Shown piece after piece: positions 22,936-35,485 of a stretch of 64,000 nucleotides of DNA. The notes under the pieces are model-generated. The model saw only the letters and a program-made list of their open reading frames with translations. It had not been told where the DNA came from and did no database searches. Location: contig JAGQDJ010000093.1 in NCBI GenBank assembly GCA_022885665.1, positions 1 through 64,000 of the forward strand, read 5' to 3'. Both the position numbers and the translations under genes were made by a program. Position 1 is the stretch's first letter, and each line of letters begins with the position of its first letter. The stretch comes from Triops longicaudatus (taxonomy: Eukaryota > Arthropoda > Branchiopoda > Notostraca > Triopsidae).

Positions 22936-24323
22936 CACTAAACGAAGAGCACTGTTTACTTCTAATAGTCTACAAATCAAGCGTATCCTCACTTACCTAA
23001 TAAATGTTGCAACAAGCTACTAACCACGCGAAAGATTTTCCATCAAAAATACGAATTAACAATAGGCCATTCCGTACGGTACCTGCGCTTTTAATATCAC
23101 GTTCGTCAAGTGCGCCTCTCTTCTTTTTGAACGGAATCTTTTACGGCTCCTGGAACTCCGCTCTGTTCGTTTCTTGAAAAGCAATTCGCCGTTTGTCCAT
23201 ATTTACATTTGTTACCTGTCGCAGGTTCACACATAGAGTTAGCATAGAGATGACTTGCCGTTATACAGCCATGTCCCAGAAAAATAGATGTTAAAGGAAG
23301 TCCTTAAGAGCCAGAATCAATGCTAATTGGGTCTTAGAAGTAATATCAACACTGATTGGCTGTAAGGTGGCCTTGGGTGGATACGAATGACCATTAGGTT
23401 ACTACAGATATAGTATATACTCTCTGCAAGGTTACATAAAAGAAGGTCGCTAGTAGTCTCGAAAAAGAAATGGAAAGTCGAAACGACATGTTTGAATTTT
23501 ACGAGTTCTACGACATTGGGCTGCAGCCAATCAGCGTGAAGGCTCACAAAAGGGGCTGCCAGTCATCGTAAATGTGATATGTTGACTTGAATTTTGATTT
23601 TATCGCTCACAAACCTACTTATACGTTTGTCTATTTCGAAAAATTCAGTACATTTTTATAAATTCACAATATACGTCATTTTCCGTGTACTATCAATGAA
23701 ATTTCATGTAGCGAAAAGCGCTATTGGTAAGATACTTTCGAAACGTTAAAAACGAGAAAAATGTATGAAATACATATACGAGTGCAAGCAGTAGAAAAAA
23801 GCAGATCATGTGCCTCAAAAAACATGAATTTGAGTGGAAACGTGTTTCCACTGAGCTAATATTCGTTGTCTTTTAGAGCGGCTTTTGTGACCTGTAAGTT
23901 AATGTAATTGAAGGAAACGGAATTAAATGAAACGTAATTGAATGAAATAAAAAGTAATTAAAGCTTTAAAAGTTTACAAATATGAAAAACATGTATTTAA
24001 AAAAAATAGAAGAATCACACATCCTCCGTCAAGGAGGAGCGCATAACAGGTGATACCCGTTCTCACTAGCACAGCCCGTTCGAAAACGCGTGCATTCCAA
24101 TGAAGTCACGGTTTAAAGCCATCTGTGTTTCCCGCCATGGGACGGCATAATCTTGTTTTTAATGATCTTGGATCTCTGTATACTCTGTAGGTTCACAGTT
24201 TCAGGCAAAGCTGTTCGCCGTTTTGTTTGTTTACATGCGTAATACGTGGCTAAAACTCGTTGCGTTTGAATTCTGTCACACCGTTTTTCTAAAGTAATAA
24301 AAAAACTTGTTAGTACCATAGCT
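22936..24323. other. Upstream region between DGAT1 and CDKAL1
   Basis: 1.39 kb between divergent start codons. AT-rich, with no convincing coding exon or RNA gene. Short inverted ACTGATTGGCTG/CAGCCAATCAGC copies near 23.35 and 23.53 kb contain CCAAT-box sequences. Confidence 0.55.
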
Positions 24324-26242
24324 ATGTCTTTAACTTGCGAAGACGCATGTGAAGATATAGAAGATGTATTGAACGACAAATTTGAGCCCGAACGACTTGA
24401 CGTACGAAGCCATACCATCGTTCCACGACCACGTCCAACTAGCAAGAAAAGCAAAGGAAAAGCTAACCAAGATCGGTTTTCAGTTGATTCTGCTGATAAC
24501 CAAGAAAATGAAAAAGTTAAGCCTGATAGCATTATTCCTGGTACACAGAAGATTTTTGTTAAGACATGGGGATGCGCACACAATAACTCTGATTCAGAGT
24601 ACATGGCAGGACAACTTGCTTCATATGGCTATACTATTACTGGTAATAATTCTTTCATTTTCCAAGTCCAAAGTTACAGGATACTCGGAAAATGAATACA
24701 TAATAAACGAAAGCTATCATAGTCATAAAAATTTAAAGTAATAAAATATATCGGTAACATTGCTTATCATTTATAGACGAAAAAGAAGAAGCCGATTTGT
24801 GGTTGTTAAATAGTTGCACTGTCAAAACTCCAGCCGAGGATCATTTCAAGTAATTTAAAAGGGGAAAAAATAAAAATAATTGTGTGGTAATGTAGGAATG
24901 AAATCCAAATGGGTCAAAGCCTCGGGAAGTTCGTTGTCGTCGCGGGCTGCGTTTCGCAAGGTGCACCTCGGACAGACTTTCTCAAAGGTCTGAGTATCAT
25001 TGGAGTTCAACAAATTGATCGCGTGGTTGAAGTCGTTGAGGAGACTCTGAAAGGTTGATCATTTATTTCTACAAAAAAAAAAGGAAGTAGTTTTACTTCT
25101 GAGGTCTTTTTAGGTCATTCTGTGCGTTTGTTGGGCCCTAAAAAAGCTGAAGGAAAGAAGCAAGGTGGAGCTTCCCTATTGCTTCCCAAAGTTCGCAAAA
25201 ATCCTTTGGTGGAAATCATACCTATTAACACAGGTTGCCTAAATCAGTGCACGTACTGCAAAACCAAACACGCAAGAGGGGAATTGGGCAGTTATCCTCC
25301 AGGTACAGCATTTTTTAATTTTAGTTTCATTCTAGTTTATGTTTAATGTAAAATTTATTTTGTAGAGGAAATCGTAGCGAGAGCCGAACAGTCGTTTACC
25401 GAAGGTGTAGTCGAGCTTTGGCTCACGTCCGAAGACACGGGTGCTTACGGAAGGGATATTGGAACTGATTTGCCTTCGCTATTACGCGAGTTAGTGAAGG
25501 TCATCCCTGAAGGCTGCATGCTTCGATTGGGCATGACCAATCCTCCGTATATTTTGGAGCACTTAGAAGTATGTCTATTTAAAACATTTTTGAAATATTT
25601 TGTGTATTTAAATACCTTGATTTCATTCTTTAGGCTATAGCGGAGGTGTTAAATCATCCTCGTGTCTATGCTTTTTTGCATTTGCCGGTCCAATCTGGTT
25701 CGGACGCAGTTCTTAATGACATGAAAAGGGAATATAACGTAAAAGATTTTTCTGACGTGGTCGAGTTCTTGCGAGAAAAGTAAAATTTTATAAATGACAT
25801 GAATTGAGAAAAATCTGTGTTTACTTAGGGTTCCCGGAATTTCTATAGCGACTGACATTATTTGTGGCTTCCCGACAGAAACGGAGCAAGACTTTGAAGA
25901 AACGATGGACCTGTGTAAGAAATATCTCTTTCCAAGCTTGTTCATCAACCAGTTTTTCCCTCGACCTGGTACTCCCGCTGCCAAGATGCCCCGTGTTCCG
26001 ACGCAGGCGGTAAAAAGAGAATAGCCCAACATTTTTCTCGATTTCAGCTGATCAACAGATTTTTCTAGGTCAAACTTAGAACCAAAAAATTGTCAGAATT
26101 TTTTAAGTCGTACCACCCTTATGAAGATCAGCTGGGGCAGCTTCAAACCGTTTTGGTCACTGACATCTCGCACGATAAGAAATACTATGTGGGACATAAT
26201 AAAGCTTACGTGCAGGTAAGTAAAGATGCATAGAGATTACGG

Positions 26243-26276
<34 letters not shown>

Positions 26277-26574
26277 GGAAACTATATCGTAACATTTGGA
26301 AAAGGTGCTCGTTCCAATGAGGGAGGAGTTTATGGGAAAGACGGTCCAGGTGCGAATCGTAGCAACAAGTAAGTTTTCGCTCATGGGCGAATCGTTAGAC
26401 ACGGCTCCAATACGGCCTGCTGTTCCCGCTCCCTTAGCGGCCGGCAAACTATCGGGAGTATCGTCTACAGAAGCAAATTCAGTAATAAATCCGTGGGCAT
26501 GGCTCGGCGTAGGTGTAACAGCGATTGCTTTGATGCGTGTGGGCTGGATTTGTTGGAGATTACATCGCTCTTAA
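24324..26574 (+). CDS. CDKAL1: CDKAL1, tRNA-A37 threonylcarbamoyladenosine methylthiotransferase
   Basis: Nine exons: 24324-24642, 24777-24849, 24896-25053, 25114-25302, 25366-25568, 25634-25779, 25829-26009, 26069-26215, 26305-26574; 561 residues. It converts t6A37 to ms2t6A37 in tRNA-Lys(UUU). The N-terminal MTTase domain has its three cluster cysteines (TWGCAHNNSDSEYM, LNSCTVKTPAED, AGCVSQGAP). The radical-SAM CxxxCxxC is in NTGCLNQCTYCKTKHARG. SEDTGAYGRDIGT, RLGMTNPPYI, ATDIICGFP and INQFFPRPGTPAAKM continue the core, followed by a TRAM-like segment (VLVPMREEFMGKTVQV). The C-terminal hydrophobic helix (WAWLGVGVTAIALMRVGWI) is the ER tail anchor that separates animal CDKAL1 from bacterial MtaB. 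Intron 8 carries a 29-T run just before the last exon. Confidence 0.98.
26248..26276 (+). repeat. T29 homopolymer in the last CDKAL1 intron
   Basis: Twenty-nine T ending 28 bases before the final exon. It may work as an extended polypyrimidine tract. Confidence 0.9.
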
Positions 26575-28586
26575 ACCGTACATAAATACACGAATTCTCT
26601 CAAATGTTTGTTTTCTTCATTAAGTACTAATTCAGTAGATCTATATAATACGCAGACTTAGGCATCATGCGCTTTTGAGTGCGCTTTGGAGGTAAATCGA
26701 TTAGAACTACATCTGTTATATATTTTAAATGTTTCAGTGTTTACAAGCGTACTTTCAAAATAATGCGTATTAGACGTGTGATATGACTAAACTTAATTCG
26801 TTGGAATCTATCTTAATCGACATACATAAGAACAAGACTTCATCTCGATACCTGGACTTGCCCTTAAACTATGGTACAGTTCAGTGCAGTTCCGTTATAA
26901 GGAACCCCTGGGAATAGGAAGAAGTTTCCAAAATTCCTTATATCAAACGCTTTTTCTGTACATTTACAGAATTCGAGACTTGACAACCTGTCTACCGTAA
27001 CTGACAATTCGTTATAAGAGGGTTATCTATAACGAGATTCTACTTTTATTTATAATTTCACTCAGGGGAGCATAAATATACTGTTGAGTCACCATATTTA
27101 AATATCAGCTAGACATGTAGGCCTACTCCTCCTAATTATATAGTGAGCTTACGGTTCGTTAGGTGGGTTCAGTATGAATTACATTTCGCAGCACGAATCG
27201 CATTTAATTGTACAGAACACCCATTTATGGGGCCTCAGTCTGGATGATCAGAAATGCATAGAATTAGCGATTACACTTTAGAAAAATGAAGAAAAAGTTC
27301 AGTATTTATTTCCAACATGGATTCTTATATTTGTAGAATTTCTTTATTCGGTCACATAATCCGTAATTTGCCCTTGCATTGTAGATTTCATGTGCTGTTT
27401 CACAGCAGAACTATGTTATTCACGCAACTTCGAAAGGTTTTCCCTTCTGAGTGCCCTTTTTAATCTTTTTAATATCTCCCTAGGATTCTCGCACCATACG
27501 CTACTTCAATGTTTACTGAGGCAAAGATCTTTCCCATTTCTTGTTTCCATTCTACGCCATTTTCACTGCTATTCGCCAACATTCATAACTTCATGAAACT
27601 CTAGCTTGAGAACTTGTAAAATGCGAAAAGCTCTTCTTTATTTGCATTGCTTTCAAAATAGATTGCTCTGTTGATTTGTGAATTAAATTTCAGTTTTTCC
27701 GAGAATTCCCAAAAAAGTCCGATTTGCAAAGTAATTTTGTACAGGATTTCGTTAGATAAAACAGGACTTAACAAGAGCTTTTCCAATACAAAGATCTATT
27801 GTACTACGTATTTAATAACAGTTTATAACCAGATGTTATACTAAGCTTCTATGTAATAAATCCTAGTAATGTATCACAACACATTGCTGCGGAAAGGCGC
27901 ATATCCCCAAAATTCAATTACCTTTAACCTAATGTCCTAATACAGAATACGGTTGGCTACTTCGCTCAACCCCTGCGAGGTTTTTAGCTTCGGCTGAGCT
28001 TGTAAACACCGCGCATGTGTGTAAGAGACGTCGTGGAGTGGAAGGAAGGCTTGGTCGCTCACTCAGATCTCCCAAGCGTATGTAATGGCTGGAGTAGGTT
28101 GTAAATAGTGCAATCTTTCTTTTATAGCAGGTAAACTCCACATTGTTGCTAATTCTTATGTGTTCGTGTTTATGTTCCAAGTTCCATGTTTTGAAACGTT
28201 AAGGTTTGTTCTTAGTTTTTAAGTAGTCGCTAAAGTTAACGTGCATTTGAGTCACTGTATATCTATGTTCTGTTACATACAAGTATTGGGAGTGCAAACA
28301 AATGTCCAACTGATTTTTTCTACGGAGTGTGTTGATATATTATGAAAAAAATAGTAATAATAGAAAGCCAGAGGAACTTGCTTGTTTATTGTTCTTATTT
28401 TCCTGTTTTGCCATTAAATACTAATCAGAATTCAATTTTTAACAGGGAATTGCTCTCAACTAGTCGGGACAGATGCTTTTGCTCCTTTTTATGGTGGTGG
28501 GCTCTTTTATGTAACCCTCGTTTCCTTAAGCAAACCAATTCATTTTTAATCCAACATCAGCCAAAGCTGATTTCAGTTTAGCAGAC
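26575..28586. other. 2-kb gene-free interval
   Basis: Between CDKAL1 and the zinc-finger gene, both on the plus strand. AT-rich, with no convincing exon, RNA gene or element seen on either strand. Confidence 0.6.
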
Positions 28587-30396
28587 ATGGCTGAGCCAAA
28601 ATCCTTGCGTTCGCGTCGACCCATCAGGGAAGTTAGGTCTAAAGTTCTTCCTTCCTCAGATTCGCTCCAGGCCAACCCCAATTTGGCGGGAAAGTATTCG
28701 TGCGAAACATGCAAAAAAACGTTTACCAAGCGATCGGATCTAAGGAAACATGTTCATATCCATACGAGCGAAAAACCGTTTGTATGCAAAGTATGCGGAG
28801 AAGCCTTTGTGCAGATTGGCATTTTCAGAAGTCATGTAAGTCAACACGCGTCAGCGAAGCCTTACGACTGTACGCATTGCGGGAAATCCTTTGCACTTAA
28901 ACAGCGGCTTGTGGTTCATACAAGGTTAGTACACCCAAACCTAGATTGCAGCTTGATGAATTTGGTATTTCTAGGACTCACACAGGAGAAAAACCGTACA
29001 CTTGCCGTATATGTCACAAAAGTTTCGCTCGGGGAGGACAGCTGTTGCAACATGAACGCATCCATACCGGTGCAAAACCTTACCAGTGTCCTGAATCGAA
29101 CTGCCAAGAGCGATTTAGCTGTTCAACCAACCTGAAAATGCATCTACGGCGTCACAGGTTTGATCGCAATTTTTTTAAAAAATAATGCTTTATTAAAGAT
29201 TCGTTTCTCGGTAGCGGTGAAAAAAATTACACGTGCCCTGTACCAAGTTGCAGTAAAGCGTTTTCCAGAAGTGACGGCTTACGCAAACATATTTCCAGTG
29301 TCCACGCCGACGTGAAACCGTTCCATTGCACGATATGTAAGAAGTACTTTAAAGGGCATTTTTTGCAGCATTTGCGAACACATTCAGAGGAGAAACCCTT
29401 CCGTTGTGACACGTGTGGGAATACTTTCGCCCAGAGATCTCAACTCAAAGTCCATCAACGCACACATACTGGCGAAAGACCTTATGTGTGCAAAATTTGC
29501 AAGACTGCATTCTCGCATTCCACTGCTCTAAAGCTCCATACGAGGTATAGTCATACTAATCTTATTGTGAACGAAGCACTATACAGTAAAATCTTACTAT
29601 ACCGTGCACCGGCTACAACGAACAATCGGTTGTTTCACAGTACAAGCACGCATATCCCGTTGAAATTAAAAGCATTTATTCCAGTAAGAACTATTAAATA
29701 TAACTGGCTATAACGGATAAATTTCCTTCTCCTTGCGTGAACGTTATAGCGATATTTTACTTTAGTATTGACATTCTTGAATGACTGTGAAAACGGCGGC
29801 TATTTTATTTTACGTTCTTTAGATTACACACTGGAGAGAAGCCCTTCCGTTGCCAGTTATGTCCGTCAACGTTCCTGCAACTGCCACACTTGAAAAAACA
29901 CATGCGATGTGTACATAAACGAGACAAACCCTATCTATGCTTGCCGTGTGACGAGTATTTTTCTACCAAAAATGAGCTTCTAGCCCATGAAGCCAGTCAT
30001 AAACCAAAAGAAGTAGAGAACGAAGAAAAGAAAATGAAAATCGGGCCATGTTTGGAGTTAGCCAATGGAAAAATCCTTGCACTAAAGCACATTGCTCCGA
30101 GCATGTCACTTGAGCGGATGAGAATGTTACTCGCCATATTACTTAAACGGATCTCCACACCCACACGGTTAGATCAACTCGGTTATGGAACTAAGCTCAT
30201 CGACGAAGTGCTTTATGAATCAATTTCTTCCTCGGGAAGACAACCCTTAAGGCACGGAGAAGGATGCACAGTTGAGGAGGTATTACGGAAGAATGTGGAA
30301 ATTCTTCTTGAGTGGACTATCCCGAAAGAGTTTATGGAAAATTTCAAACAAGAGAACAAATCTACCGAAGATATCCTGGAAGAGCTGGCTTCGTAA
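28587..30396 (+). CDS. Eleven-finger C2H2 zinc-finger protein with an unrecognised C-terminal domain
   Basis: Exons 28587-28924, 28975-29157, 29215-29544, 29823-30396; 474 residues. I count eleven consecutive C2H2 fingers from about residue 33, joined by TGEKP-like linkers (HTSEKPF, HASAKPY, HTGEKPY, HTGAKPY, HSEEKPF, HTGERPY). Fingers 5 and 6 have the longer C-x4-C spacing of TFIIIA-type fingers. Finger 7 (FHCTICKKYFKGHFLQHLRTH) is two residues short between Cys and His, so it may fold poorly. The last 125 residues after the fingers have no zinc ligands. They look helical and amphipathic (SLERMRMLLAILLKRI, VEEVLRKNVEILLEW) and may be a dimerisation or effector region; I do not recognise them. 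All three introns are phase 2 and lie at finger boundaries. Likely a nuclear DNA- or RNA-binding protein; the orthologue is unknown. Confidence 0.92.
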
Positions 30397-32518
30397 CAGA
30401 CTCTGTTTTAAACTGTTTTAAAAAGGTTTCGCAAAGATAGTTAACTGAAAATCAGAGCAAGAAACTGATACCATTTTTTTACATAATTTTTATGGTACGT
30501 CTGGTCATTGAAATTGTTTGTGAAGTGTTGCGTTCATTTATATCTAGTCGGTGGTGCCAAAAGGAGTAACTCAACTGACGATACGCGCAGTTGAAAAAAA
30601 AAAGCTTGTCAGAAGTGTACTAAGTCATGCAAAAATTTTAAGTTGGTGCAATACCGCTTTAGTTTATAGTCCCCAATAAATTTATTGAAATATGTACTAG
30701 TGAATAAATACTTCACAGTTTCGACGCAAAGGTCCACGCATAACTTTGGCAAAAAAAACATCCTTTTTCCATACCGTATTTAAATGAACTAGTAAGCCTT
30801 GATGTTCTCGATACCTGACATAAGAATTAGCGCGAGCTTACATTAAAAATGCAGGTGTGAAGTTAAAAAATTTGATTTCCGGATGTGACATGAGAAACCT
30901 TCGCAGTAAAGGAGATTACTTCAATTCTTTCGTTCGAAACATCTTTTAATTTTTTAAATTCTACTAGCACTAGTGACATCTATGGAGAGCCACACTCACA
31001 ACATAGGATCTCGAGCGGTTATAGGCAGAACAGGGAGGATGCAGCAAGGGAAGAAACTAGGATATGGTATCTTATAAGATTATGAAGAATAGTTCTAATA
31101 TTATATAGAGTAAAATGATGTAACCTTTTACCAATCATCAGAAATATTAAATGGTCAGAAATAGTCGATAATGTGCCCGTTAGATGGCACAGTTGTGACT
31201 TAAAACAGACCACCACCACCAACTGTTTCGGTAAGAGTGGAACAGTTTACCCACTTTGTTGTTACCAAATAGGAGCAAATTTGCGAACACTGCGCATTCA
31301 GTAATGTACTTTTCGCGGTATTTACATCGTGGTCACCGGTTAATTCAGTGTTCTACAAGAACTCTCCCAAACGTTATTTCAGGATCGAAGTAAGATATGG
31401 TATCTTTGTCTTGTAAAATTACGTCAGAAAGCCACAATGAAAGATAAATTATGGTTGCTTCTTCATGCAGTATATTTTCATTATAAAAATGGTGGTATTT
31501 GTACATTAACATTAGTTAAATGAGAAATAGGTAACTTAACATAGCGAGGCCGATCATTGTTCAAGTCTCAACGAGAATGCACAAATTTGTCGTTAACATT
31601 TTGAGATTTTTGTGTTTTCTGTTGGTTTCTATCGTTTTCGTTTTATCATATTTTAAAGCGAGAAGCCGCCGTGTGATTGTAACTGATATGATAACTTGTA
31701 GATTACTTAGCTGAGACTTGCGTACTTACTGTACCTAGCAATTTGGACCTCAGACTTAAATGTGTACGGGACTTACGCACTCTGCAACATTCCGGATGTA
31801 GAAAGCGTGACGTTATTTGCAAGGGAGGTACTTATCTGTTATACGCCCTGTCAAAACCTAGGTTAGGTTTTGTAGGTTAGGTTAGGATCAGTTAGGTTAG
31901 TTACGTTCCAGTTAGGTAAGGTTGAGTTAGGTTAAGTTAAATTAAGTAACATTTTCACAGTAGAGGCGCCCAAAACCACAATAAACTGATGGAAGAACTG
32001 TAATGGTAATCTGTGATACAATTTAACCCTGTTTTTGCAAAAATGATCACATTTTTTCCGCAAAATTCTTACTGATTTTACTCCGGTTACTTCTACTGAA
32101 GTTAATTAGTGTAAAAGTTTCACTAAAAAAAATCTATCAGTTTTAAGTAAAAAAAGTGATTGAAATAGAGCACTAAATTTACGGGGCGTATAATAGATAA
32201 GTACCGCAAGGGACACTAATATTCCCCAAAGCGCCTCACCTGCAGCTGAAAGTGGGATTTCATTACGCAAATAAAAATTACGTGAAGGGGGTTATCATCA
32301 GCCGCTTTTTGGAAATCGAAAACTGTATAATCAAACGATTGATTTAATCAAAGAAAATATCCGTTTCAAAAACGTTAATAGCTCGTGTTATTAAATAATT
32401 GAGCAGAAGTTATACGCTTGAGGCTGCTTTTCTTTTTTATTTTTACAAATCCTCCGAACAAATCAACTTACGAACAAATAAGTTCAATATGTCTGCAATT
32501 TTTTTTTTGTCATTAACA
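30397..32518. other. 2.1-kb gene-free interval with TTAGG-like repeats
   Basis: AT-rich sequence between the zinc-finger gene and ECI2. The only structured part is the degenerate GTTAGG array listed separately. The right end may hold a small first exon of ECI2. Confidence 0.6.
31857..31950 (+). repeat. Degenerate TTAGG-type (GTTAGGTTAG) array
   Basis: About 90 bases dominated by GGTTAG/GTTAGG units with point changes (for example GTAGGTTAGGTTAGGATCAG). TTAGG is the ancestral arthropod telomere unit, so this may be an old interstitial telomeric patch. Shorter CCTAACCTAAC copies occur near 3780 and 43300. Confidence 0.75.
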
Positions 32519-32574
32519 GGTTTTACAACCCTGGAACGGTATCCGTACAAACATTTACGACCGTCTCGTTAAAA

Positions 32575-33928
32575 ATGGCATCTGTTCAGGAGTTTGAATC
32601 TGCTAAAAATCGCCTGAATTCCCTGAAAGAAGCGCCCGACAATTCGGTGAAACTTCAAATCTATGCCTTATTCAAACAAGCCACTGTTGGACCGGTCAAC
32701 ACGAAAAGGCCTGGCATGACTGATTTCGTCGGTCGCGCAAAGTGGGACGCATGGAATGAACTGGGAACCATTTCGCAAGTAACAATGTTTTAAGTGTAAC
32801 TCCGCAGATATTATGCATTGTCTTACAGGAAGACGCGCGAGCACGGTATGTAAAACTTATCAACGAACTCGCAGGGGCAGAAGCCTCTCAACCAGTAGCA
32901 CCACCCGCAGAAGGTGTCATAAAACAATACGAAGGACTTGAAGTTTCTCAGCAGGGCAAACTCCGCATCCTGAAATTTAACCGTCCACAAAAGAAAAACG
33001 CCATTCTTCTTGAAGTACACAAGAATTTAGTTATGTTTTAGTTTCTCGGTAACTTAGTTATATTAGACGTACACGGATATTGCCAAAGAACTACAAGCAG
33101 CCGCTGAAGATTCTAGCGTCTCCTTAGTAGCCTTGACTGGAGCTGGCGACTATTTTTGCAGTGGAAACGATTTAAGCAATTTGACATCATTTAAGGGCAA
33201 CAGTCCCCAAGAGATGGCTGTAAATGGCGGCAAAATTTTGAAGTAAAACCATATTGGATCTTTGAGATCAATTACCCAATTGACACAGAATACGCTTTGC
33301 GACAACGCTGACAAATACCGTTTTGTTTCTTAATATTATGGTAGAAATTTTGTTGAAGCCTTCATCGACTTTCCCAAACCACTTGTAGCTGTCGTCAATG
33401 GCCCAGCCGTAGGTATTTCGGTGACCATTATGGGTCTGATGGAAGCTGTCTACGCTTCGGACAAGGCGACATTCCATACTCCCTTTTCTGCCCTGGGTCA
33501 GTCGCCCGAAGCGTGCTCTACCGTGACGTTTCCCCGTGTTTTGGGCCCCCTGAATGCAGCTGAATTGCTAATGTTTAATCAGAAATACTCCGCGCAGCAA
33601 GCTGCACAGAAAGGATTGGTCACCAAGGTTTACCCGGACGCCGTTTTACAACAAGAAGTTTGGCCCATGCTTCAAGAATGGGCCGAATTACCTGTCAAAG
33701 TAAGATGATAAGAAGCCACCGCTGAGTTAAACTGTTCTTATGCTTGAACTTTTCTTCTTCCAGTCAATGATTTACGCTAAGGAGATGATTCGCACTGAAT
33801 CGGACAAAGCACTTTTGCGTAAAGCAAATGAGGTAGAAGTGGAGCGATTGGTCGAGCGGTGGTTGTCTGAGGATTGCCGTAATGCATTAATGAAATTCTT
33901 TTCGCGTGAAAAGAAAGCGAAATTGTAA
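32575..33928 (+). CDS. ECI2: Enoyl-CoA delta-isomerase 2 with N-terminal acyl-CoA-binding domain
   Basis: Exons 32575-32778, 32829-33014, 33067-33242, 33345-33699, 33764-33928; 361 residues from the first Met. Residues 1-85 form an ACBP domain (VKLQIYALFKQATVGPVNTKRP, AKWDAWNELG). A linker leads to the crotonase domain: RILKFNRPQKKNAI, LTGAGDYFCSGNDLSN (oxyanion loop), VNGPAVGISVTIMGL and SALGQSPEACSTVTFP, with the glutamate at the ECI2 catalytic position. The enzyme shifts cis/trans-3-enoyl-CoA to trans-2-enoyl-CoA so unsaturated fatty acids can enter beta-oxidation. The C-terminus is AKL, a peroxisomal PTS1 signal. The frame stays open upstream of the Met to an acceptor at 32519 (FYNPGTVSVQTFTTVSLK), so a mitochondrial presequence with a small upstream first exon is likely but that exon was not found. 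Confidence 0.96.
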
Positions 33929-35485
33929 GGGTTTCTTTACTGGGCGGACAACCAATTTGTAACAATGCAATATTTTTAGTTAAAGGGATTTGATTATCAA
34001 TAAAGACTATGTAAATCGATGTACGTCAACAGAAGCCTTATAGTGACGTAAAATTGCTATTCTTGTCGTGCGTTATTATCCTGTGACATTGATTGGATTG
34101 TAGTATCGAACTTTGACCCGCACGGTGGTTCATACAATAACTGGGACAAAAAAGAAAGAAAAAAAAACACGATGGCGAGCATTGGTACATCACAATGCCA
34201 TTATGCCCCCAGCTCCTCCTTTTCTCTTCCGAATCACACGTCAATCCTGCTCAGTGTCCGTCCGTCTACGGCTGCTTTAACGTTGCGCCAAGACTGGACT
34301 AACTTCAAAATCATGTAAGATATTTTCAGTACTATTATGGCATGCCGATTGCTCTCTTGAAAATTTGTCTCAAAAGTCGTAATGGGCCTTGGCCTGGTTT
34401 TCTTGTTTGTGGGTACTTTTGTGCTCTTTCCAACCATGCAGTTCGATGTGGTAACATTTGTCATTAGCTTTGGGGAAATTCCCATGAGTAAAGCCACGGG
34501 AGGAAGTGACGTGATTTGCTGTTGAAAGCTAAAGAAAGGAAGAAAGTCAGGCAAATCGGAACGTGTCTCGCATGAAAAAAGATCCATTAATGTTGAGAGC
34601 CAGTGAGCTAGCTCGAAGGATATGCTATAGCTGGGGTCTGTCTGAGAAATTCGATTGTCGTCAGCTTATAATAAAGCAAGTTTGTACTGGCTTGGCTAGG
34701 TCGTTCCTATAGCAACGTCTTTCCCGTTCTCGGGCCAAAGCTACCGATATTTCAGTGTCTTATATTGCAGTTTTTCGCTGTGTGGTGTTGACGTGCGCAC
34801 CTTATGGGGGAGTTTTTTGTTGGTAAATGCGGGTACGGAAAGAACAGAACCAGCATGAAGCGGTAAGCTGTACCGATATTGTAAGTTCGCACAGTAGGCT
34901 ACACACTAGAATGCGCAGATCCATTATATTTTAGCCGCCCTTGCTTAGCTTGTAAATTCAGGTGTCTGGAAGAGTTGTGAAGTGGTGAGTGTCAAAGAGG
35001 TGACGGTAGAAATTCTTTCGACTTGATGTGTTCTAAAAAGAGATTTTCATTGTTATAGCTTGTTCGCTATTAGGATTTGAACCTGCAAAACTTGGAGCGA
35101 ACGAAAGTGGACCGATTAAAAGTGCTTGACAATACTTGCCCCTAAAAGTGGTAAATTTTCTTTCTTCTTGGTTTTTACTCACTTGTTTAACATTATTGGG
35201 AAAAACATCGAAAAGTAAACACTTGAAGTCGTATCACCCTTTACCGCCACTCTAATTTCAGTATTGCATAGGACACACGTTGCGGTTGTAGACTTTCGTA
35301 AGACCTACATGTATTGTTCGCACATTAACGTACTGGGTACTAACACAGGGCGCAAGATTTTTTTCCCAATAAATGGTGCTATTTGCTTCTGCTTTGTTTG
35401 TCTCTATTTGACGATACTCCTGGTTTTCTTAGTGCTTACTGATTGATCCGCTTTGGTGGGAGGAAAGTAAAGCTTGGACGCAGTA
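33929..35485. other. 1.55-kb interval upstream of SLC44A1
   Basis: 3' flank of ECI2 and 5' flank of the choline transporter. No coding exon, RNA gene or element seen. Confidence 0.6.
33999..34004 (+). terminator. ECI2 poly(A) signal (AATAAA)
   Basis: Canonical hexamer 71 bases after the stop codon. Confidence 0.6.

Noticed and set aside
23340..23535. Inverted ACTGATTGGCTG copies suggesting a MITE
   Set aside because: Only about 11-12 bases match and the flanks diverge at once; CCAAT-box sequence in both copies is a simpler explanation.
27390..27596. Cysteine/phenylalanine-rich 68-codon frame
   Set aside because: Pyrimidine-rich non-coding sequence; no start context or homology.
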